From: Donghicola sp041224595
Lineage (GTDB): Bacteria; Pseudomonadota; Alphaproteobacteria; Rhodobacterales; Rhodobacteraceae
Direction of reading: 5' to 3'
Length of the DNA stretch: 64,000 nt
NCBI RefSeq assembly: GCF_041224595.1
Contig: NZ_JBGFGN010000162.1
Location: 124,001 to 188,000, forward strand
A program made the position numbers and the translations under genes. Below are positions 59,407 to 64,000 of the stretch, piece after piece. Position 1 is the first letter of the stretch. Every line of letters begins with the position of its first letter. The notes beneath the pieces were generated by a model. It made no database searches and was not told the DNA's origin. It saw only the letters and a list, made by a program, of their open reading frames with translations.

Positions 59407-60797
59407 TACTTGGGGCCGATCATCTGTTCGGGGCGCACAACGCGGTCAAAGGTTTCTTCGTCCACGAAACCAAGAGCGATCGCCTCTTCTTTCAGAGTGG
59501 TGCCGTTCTTGTGCGCGGTCTTTGCAACCTTGGTGGCGTTGTCGTAGCCGATGGTCGGGGCCAGCGCGGTGACCAGCATCAGCGACTCTTTCATCAGCTT
59601 GTCGATACGCGCGGTGTTTGCCTGCGTGCCAACAACCATGTTGTCGGTGAACGCAGACGCTGCATCACCCAGCAGCTGGATCGACTGCAGAACGTTGTAC
59701 GACATCATCGGGTTGTACACGTTCAGTTCGAAGTGACCTTGCGAGCCCGCGAAACCAACGGCTGCGTCGTTGCCCATGACGTGGGCGCACACCATGGTCA
59801 GCGCTTCGGCCTGAGTGGGGTTCACTTTGCCGGGCATGATCGACGAGCCGGGCTCGTTTTCGGGCAGGATCAATTCGCCAAGACCCGAACGGGGGCCAGA
59901 GCCAAGCAGACGCATGTCGTTCGCGATTTTGAACAGGGAACCTGCAACGGTCTTCAGCGCGCCCGAGAACATGACCATTGCGTCATGCGCGGCCAGTGCT
60001 TCGAACTTGTTGGGGGCGGTGACGAAGGGCAGGTCGGTGATGCCAGCGATCTCTGCGGCGACCTTCTCGGCAAAGCCTTTGCGGGTGTTCAGACCAGTGC
60101 CAACGGCGGTGCCGCCTTGTGCCAATTCATAGATGTCGGGCAGGCAGGCTTCGACGCGTTTGATGCCCTGAGCCACCTGATGGGCGTAGCCACCGAATTC
60201 TTGCCCCAGAGTCAGCGGGGTCGCGTCTTGGGTGTGGGTCCGGCCAATCTTGATGATGTCCTTGAACTCTTCGGACTTGGCGACCAGCGCGCCGTGCAGC
60301 TTGCGCAGGCCGGGCAGCAGGACGTCGCGGGTGTGCATCCCGATGGCGACGTGCATCGCGGTCGGGAAGGTGTCGTTCGACGACTGACCCATGTTGCAGT
60401 GGTCGTTGGGGTGCACAGGCTTTTTGCTGGCCAGCTGACCACCCAGCATTTCAATCGCGCGGTTCGAAATGACCTCGTTCGCGTTCATGTTCGACTGAGT
60501 GCCGGAACCGGTCTGCCAAACCACCAGCGGGAAGTTGTCGTCGAACTTGCCTTCGATCACTTCGGTGGCTGCTGCCTGAATGGCTTTGGACAGTTCGGCG
60601 TCCAGATCACCGAAAACCTCGTTCACGATGGCGCAGGCTTTTTTGACCACACCCAAGGCGCGGACGACGGGCACGGGCTGCTTTTCCCAACCAATGGGGA
60701 AGTTCATGATCGAGCGCTGGGTCTGCGCGCCCCAATACTTGTCTGCGGGAACTTCGAGAGGACCAAAGCTGTCGGTTTCGGTACGGGTATCGGCCAT
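59406..60797 (-). CDS. fumC: Fumarate hydratase, class II
   Basis: FumC (463 residues) interconverts fumarate and malate in the TCA cycle without an iron-sulfur cluster. Signatures: TETDSFGPLEVPADKYWGAQTQRS at the N-terminus, SGTQSNMNANEV, HPNDHCNMGQSSNDTFP, GRTHTQDATPLTLGQE, and the fumarate-lyase motif GSSIMPGKVNPTQ containing the catalytic Ser. It is first of three overlapping genes; sspB lies upstream behind a hairpin. Confidence 0.96.
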   Translation of the reverse strand: MADTRTETDSFGPLEVPADKYWGAQTQRSIMNFPIGWEKQPVPVVRALGVVKKACAIVNEVFGDLDAELSKAIQAAATEVIEGKFDDNFPLVVWQTGSGTQSNMNANEVISNRAIEMLGGQLASKKPVHPNDHCNMGQSSNDTFPTAMHVAIGMHTRDVLLPGLRKLHGALVAKSEEFKDIIKIGRTHTQDATPLTLGQEFGGYAHQVAQGIKRVEACLPDIYELAQGGTAVGTGLNTRKGFAEKVAAEIAGITDLPFVTAPNKFEALAAHDAMVMFSGALKTVAGSLFKIANDMRLLGSGPRSGLGELILPENEPGSSIMPGKVNPTQAEALTMVCAHVMGNDAAVGFAGSQGHFELNVYNPMMSYNVLQSIQLLGDAASAFTDNMVVGTQANTARIDKLMKESLMLVTALAPTIGYDNATKVAKTAHKNGTTLKEEAIALGFVDEETFDRVVRPEQMIGPK

Positions 60798-60840
60798 GAG
60801 GCAACCTCCTGTATAACGGTTGCCGTGGGTTTACAGGCAG

Positions 60841-60868
60841 AAAAGCCCTGTCGCAATCGCGTCAGGGC
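60841..60868 (-). terminator. Hairpin terminator after sspB
   Basis: On the minus strand GCCCTG and CAGGGC pair (60845-60850 with 60863-60868), and the inner bases add a few pairs; TTTTC follows. It lies 67 bases after the sspB stop, before the fumC start. Confidence 0.6.
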
Positions 60869-60935
60869 CTTGGATAGCGGTAACGGGGTCGAAAAATCGC
60901 CTATGTGATCACAAATTTAAAAGCTGTGATCGCAG

Positions 60936-61391
60936 TTACTTGCGGAATTTGTCCAAGCTGACGATTTCGGCGTCGGTGGTGGGCTCTTCCTCGACCTCGG
61001 CCAGCTCAATGTCGAGCTCATCCTCTTCCTCGTCCTCTTCGCCAACGCTTTCGAAGCGGAGGCCAAATTCGACCGAGGGGTCCACGAATGTGCGGATCGC
61101 ATCATAGGGGATGTACAGGCGTTCGGGGCTGTCGCCAAAATTCAGTGTGACGCCAAACCCTTCTTCGTCCACGTCAAGCCCATCGAACCAATGCTGGATC
61201 ACAACGGTCATTTCTGTGGGATAACGCTGCACCAGCCAGTCCGCCAATTGCACATCGTCGGCCTGGGTTGAGAAGGTGATAAAGAAATGGTGCTCACCCG
61301 GCAAACCATCCTGTGCCACGCCTTCAAGCACCTGACGGATCAGGCGCCGCATTGCAGCGTGCATTAGGTTGCCGTAGTCGATATCGCCCAT
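60936..61391 (-). CDS. sspB: ClpXP adaptor protein SspB (alphaproteobacterial type)
   Basis: A 151-residue SspB that delivers ssrA-tagged and other substrates to ClpXP. The folded domain starts DIDYGNLMHAAMRRLIRQVL and includes HHFFITFSTQADDVQLADWL and ERLYIPYDAIRTFVDPSV. A long acidic linker (EEDEEEDELDIELAEVEEE) leads to the C-terminal tail IVSLDKFRK, the ClpX-binding XB motif. I start it at 61391; the longer open frame does not match the family. Confidence 0.92.
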   Translation of the reverse strand: MGDIDYGNLMHAAMRRLIRQVLEGVAQDGLPGEHHFFITFSTQADDVQLADWLVQRYPTEMTVVIQHWFDGLDVDEEGFGVTLNFGDSPERLYIPYDAIRTFVDPSVEFGLRFESVGEEDEEEDELDIELAEVEEEPTTDAEIVSLDKFRK

Positions 61392-61456
61392 TTCAAGTGC
61401 CTCCGATTTTCGTTCAGCATAGTACATCGCAAAACAAACTAAAGAGGAGAATGCAA

Positions 61457-62710
61457 TCACATTGCATAGAGCCCTGACGCCAAGCCAAAAATTGCGGTCA
61501 CGAACAGGGTTTTTTCGATCCCGATCTTCAAGGCAAGCAACATCACCGCTGCCAGTCCTGCAAGTGCAACCGAGACTAGGTCAACCGTGCCCCAATCCGG
61601 CGCGATGACCTGCACAGGGCCAAGGGTCGCTTCGCCCACAGAGCCAAAGAAAACATGGGCTGCGAACCAGATCGACAGGTTCAGAATGACCCCGACCACC
61701 GCCGCTGTGATGGCGGCCAGCGCCCCTCTGAGGCGGGGCATCGAGGACAGCAAATCGAGGTAGGGCGCGCCGACAGAGATCCACAGAAAGCATGGCACAA
61801 AGGTTACCCAGAGCGACAGGGCGCCCGCGGCCAGCGCCACCGTAGGACCGCCCTCGGCAAAGCCGGCGAGCAGCGCGACGAACTCTGTTACCAGAATCAG
61901 CGGGCCCGGTGTCGTTTCGGCAAGGCCGAGCGCGTCGATCATTGCTTCGGGGGAAATCCAGCCATAAGCGGACACGACCTCTTGGGCCATATAAGCGAGG
62001 ACCGCGTAGGCCCCGCCAAAGGTCACAATCGCCAGCTTGCTGAAGAAGAGTGCGATGTCGGTGAAAAATGGTGCCTCCAGTGCAATGCAAAGCGCGATGG
62101 GAGCGGCCCACAAGGCAGACCAGAAGATCAGCGTTTGGAGTGTTTTGGGCCTGACGACAGGGTCTGATGGCGTCGCGCTGTCGTTCTGACTGCGGACCGC
62201 ACCAATGATCCCTGCAACCGCGATAACGATAGGAAATGGGATATGCAGCGCAAAGAGGCTGAGAAAGCCCGCACCTGCGATCATCCAGTCGGTCGCGTGG
62301 TGCAGCGCCCGCTTCGCCACCTTGTAGAGCGCCTGAAGGACGATGATCGTCACAGTCGCCTTGATCCCGACGAAGGCGGCTTGGACCCAAGGGATGTTCC
62401 CGAAATAGGCGTACCCCAGCGCAAGCGCCGCAACGACCAGCGCGCCAGGGATCACAAACAGCAGGCCCGCAATCAGACCACCCAAGGTGCCGCGCAGCCG
62501 CCAGCCGGCATAGGTTGCCAACTGCATCGCCTCTGGCCCTGGCAAGAGCATGCAGAACGAGAGTGCACGCAAAAACTGCTCTTCGTTCAGCCAGTCCCGA
62601 TCTTCAACCAACTCTTTGTGCATCAACGCAATCTGCGCGGCCGGTCCGCCAAAGGACAGAACGCCGATGCGGCCAAAGACTTGGAAGAGCGTGCGAATGT
62701 CAGGAGCCAT
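61457..62710 (-). CDS. chrA: Chromate transporter family protein (long-chain CHR)
   Basis: The protein of about 417 residues has two homologous CHR domains with some ten to twelve membrane segments. Each half repeats the family signature: SFGGPAAQIALMHKELV with LPGPEAMQLATYAGWRLRG in the first, and TFGGAYAVLAYMAQEVV with TTPGPLILVTEFVALLAG in the second. Members export chromate, though many have no tested substrate. ATG at 62710 is preferred over a TTG one codon upstream. Confidence 0.9.
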   Translation of the reverse strand: MAPDIRTLFQVFGRIGVLSFGGPAAQIALMHKELVEDRDWLNEEQFLRALSFCMLLPGPEAMQLATYAGWRLRGTLGGLIAGLLFVIPGALVVAALALGYAYFGNIPWVQAAFVGIKATVTIIVLQALYKVAKRALHHATDWMIAGAGFLSLFALHIPFPIVIAVAGIIGAVRSQNDSATPSDPVVRPKTLQTLIFWSALWAAPIALCIALEAPFFTDIALFFSKLAIVTFGGAYAVLAYMAQEVVSAYGWISPEAMIDALGLAETTPGPLILVTEFVALLAGFAEGGPTVALAAGALSLWVTFVPCFLWISVGAPYLDLLSSMPRLRGALAAITAAVVGVILNLSIWFAAHVFFGSVGEATLGPVQVIAPDWGTVDLVSVALAGLAAVMLLALKIGIEKTLFVTAIFGLASGLYAM

Positions 62711-62799
62711 CAAGAAAGCCCTCGTATGTGTCGTATGCCGGTAGGCCTATGGGCTTGGCAGGGAAACGCAAGCGAAATCAGCGCTCTGTAATGAAACCT

Positions 62800-63150
62800 T
62801 CACATGGCGCCGTGATGCGTGCGGCTGTCCAAAGGCGCTTCGTCGCGCGCCTCCATCCCGTAGTCGCGCATCACATGGGACACGCGCAGTCGGTAATCCT
62901 CGAAAAAGCGCTGACGCCCCATCTCTTGGGCGCCGCGATGGGCGGTGAGCTTGCGCCAGCGTTGGACGGCCTCTTCGTCCTCCCAAAATGACAGAGACAA
63001 AAGCTTGCCCGGTGTGGTCAGGCTTTCAAATCGCTCGACGCTGATGAATCCGTCGAACCCCTCAAGGTGCTCTTTCATGCGGGCGGCCATATCTAGATAG
63101 GGGCCCATCATGCCCTCTTTGGGGGTCACTTCGAAAATCACTGCAATCAT
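62800..63150 (-). CDS. Antibiotic biosynthesis monooxygenase (ABM) domain protein
   Basis: A 116-residue dimeric alpha-beta-barrel-type protein. The ABM-like core runs from IAVIFEVTPKEGMMGPYLDM through FDGFISVERFESL and LLSLSFWEDEEAVQRWRK. The C-terminal extension RVSHVMRDYGMEARDE is often seen in these proteins. The family includes small cofactorless monooxygenases, but many members have no known role. No quinone or polyketide genes are nearby. GGAG precedes the start. Confidence 0.82.
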   Translation of the reverse strand: MIAVIFEVTPKEGMMGPYLDMAARMKEHLEGFDGFISVERFESLTTPGKLLSLSFWEDEEAVQRWRKLTAHRGAQEMGRQRFFEDYRLRVSHVMRDYGMEARDEAPLDSRTHHGAM

Positions 63151-63241
63151 ATCTCTCCTCCCGCGATGCCGAGGTAGAGTGTCCGAGCCGTGCTGATTGT
63201 CAAAGGATTTTGTTGCGGGCGCCGTTCGGCAGCCCGCGGGG

Positions 63242-63904
63242 TTAGCGCGCGGAGCTTAGGTAAGAAACGGCAGCCTGCGCGAGTGTGGCCGAAGCAGCGA
63301 CACCGTCGATCAAGACGACGCCTGTGCGCGTGGTCAGATCCTGTCGCAACGGGGCCATTCCCGCGCAGCCCAAGATAACCGCGCCAGCCTTGATGTCTCG
63401 TGCCGCCTGATTGATGCAGGCCGCAAGATGAGCGCGGGTTTCTTCGGACCCCTCGTCGATGGTCAGGACGGGCAGGTCGCTGGCCAGAACGCCCGCACAG
63501 TTGGGGGCGTAGCCGCCGCTATTGATATTGCCCTCGATCACAGGAATCGAAATCGGCAAAGAGGTCATGACTGCGAACCTTCGCCCCAGAACCGCGGCCA
63601 TCACATAAGAGGACTGACCGATCCCAAGGACGGGCAGGGATGTCATGCCCTGCGCCTCGGCCAAGCCTGTGTCGTCAAAGCAGCCGATCACGACAGCATC
63701 CGCCCCGTCTGCCTCGGCCTGCGCAATCCGCGCCAGCACGCCTGGCAAGGCCGCTTCGCCATCCGCCGCCCCTTGGATCGCAGGCGGCCCGTCGTGGTTG
63801 GTCAATCCGATGATCTGAGCGCTCGGTAGAACCTGCGCTGCGACCGCAACCATGGCGTCTGTCATCGCCACAGTCGCGTTGGGGTTCACGTAAGCGATTT
63901 TCAT
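63242..63904 (-). CDS. Aspartate/glutamate/hydantoin racemase-family protein
   Basis: A 220-residue protein with the two catalytic Cys expected of the family: VVIGCFDDTGL (about residue 74) and VILGCAGMAPL (about residue 179). The opening KIAYVNPNATVAMTDAM (PNxxxxMT) is typical of hydantoin or allantoin racemases. Its ATG overlaps the stop of the preceding membrane-protein gene (TGATG), so it may act on a compound that protein imports. Substrate is not fixed by sequence. Confidence 0.87.
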   Translation of the reverse strand: MKIAYVNPNATVAMTDAMVAVAAQVLPSAQIIGLTNHDGPPAIQGAADGEAALPGVLARIAQAEADGADAVVIGCFDDTGLAEAQGMTSLPVLGIGQSSYVMAAVLGRRFAVMTSLPISIPVIEGNINSGGYAPNCAGVLASDLPVLTIDEGSEETRAHLAACINQAARDIKAGAVILGCAGMAPLRQDLTTRTGVVLIDGVAASATLAQAAVSYLSSAR

Positions 63905-64000
63905 CAGACCGCTTTCCCAGCGTCATTGCCCATCTTGGCGCGGCGTTTCGCCATGATCCGGACCGAAATTAGGAAGACCCCGATAATGCCAAAAGAGAAG
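63904..64000 (-). CDS. C-terminal end of a membrane protein (truncated by window edge)
   Basis: Only the last 31 or so codons are visible: a hydrophobic segment (SFGIIGVFLISVRIM) followed by a basic cytoplasmic tail (AKRRAKMGNDAGKAV) and stop TGA. This looks like the last membrane helix of a transporter. One-base overlap with the racemase-family gene suggests a transporter for the same substrate, perhaps a hydantoin or nucleobase permease; the family cannot be named from this fragment. Confidence 0.6.
   Translation of the reverse strand, partial: FSFGIIGVFLISVRIMAKRRAKMGNDAGKAV

Noticed and set aside
59511..60908. 465-codon open frame opposite fumC
   Set aside because: Antisense shadow of fumC; no recognisable motif.
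63215..63237. GCGGGC...GCCCGC hairpin downstream of the racemase-family gene as a terminator
   Set aside because: The stem is fair, but on the minus strand it is followed by AACAAAAT, with no T-run.

Overview
The window looks like a chromosomal segment of a marine Rhodobacterales (Roseobacter-group) alphaproteobacterium. The sequence is fairly GC-rich. Several gene neighbourhoods are ones I associate with that order: TIGR02186 next to TauE, pta(MaoC-fused)-ackA-fabI, sspB-fumC-DUF4169-RHH, DUF1476-purC-purS-purQ, an RpoHII-type sigma factor, and an RNase E whose S1 domain carries a long acidic insertion. The genus cannot be fixed from the window.

Layout. 1-3.7 kb: 3' end of a LuxR-type regulator, a RecD-like helicase, and the TIGR02186/TauE pair. 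3.8-8.5 kb: a four-gene BMP-type nucleoside ABC importer read leftward. 8.6-10.7 kb: rimI, tsaB, nfuA and a universal stress protein; nfuA is preceded by a perfect TTTAGAA-N3-TTCTAAA palindrome (Irr/ICE-like). 11-18.8 kb: trpS, a rhomboid-like protein without catalytic residues, an HdeD-like protein, murJ, glnD and an LpoA-like lipoprotein. 18.9-21.1 kb: rsmI-yraN-gshB. 21.1-26.9 kb: comM, a cobC-like phosphatase with cobU, rpoH2-chaN and coaBC. 26.9-27.3 kb: a single-domain response regulator.

27.5-30.7 kb is the only clearly mobile part. It is a remnant of an integrative element beside tRNA-Asn(GTT): a tyrosine integrase cut off by an IS256-family insertion. No target duplication, no second half of the integrase and no distal att copy are visible.

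30.8-41.7 kb: a metallo-beta-lactamase-fold hydrolase, an EnvZ-like kinase, ackA-pta-fabI, an alpha/beta hydrolase, a CAT-anticodon tRNA, purM-purN, rnd, a lipoprotein and sufE. 41.7-45.5 kb: DUF1638 protein, Hint-domain protein, corrinoid protein and a homocysteine methyltransferase, which together look like parts of a split, B12-dependent methionine synthase. 45.6-47.9 kb: DUF1476 (F1-ATPase zeta inhibitor) and purC-purS-purQ. 47.9-51 kb: DctB/DctD-like two-component pair whose regulator lacks GAFTGA. 51-58.9 kb: rne with a long leader, ccdA, an unrecognised membrane hydrolase translationally coupled to a cytochrome P450, and class I aldolase behind a cluster of LacI-type operators. 59-64 kb: RHH protein, a 59-residue DUF4169 gene, fumC, sspB, chrA, an ABM-domain protein, an Asp/Glu racemase-family protein and the end of a membrane protein.

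Most of the window is housekeeping. The points most worth testing are the split methionine synthase cluster, the GAFTGA-less DctD, the pseudo-rhomboid, the ICE-like box before nfuA, the operator cluster before the aldolase, the coupled hydrolase-P450 pair, and the decayed tRNA-Asn island. I saw no CRISPR array, rRNA, prophage or clear defence system.
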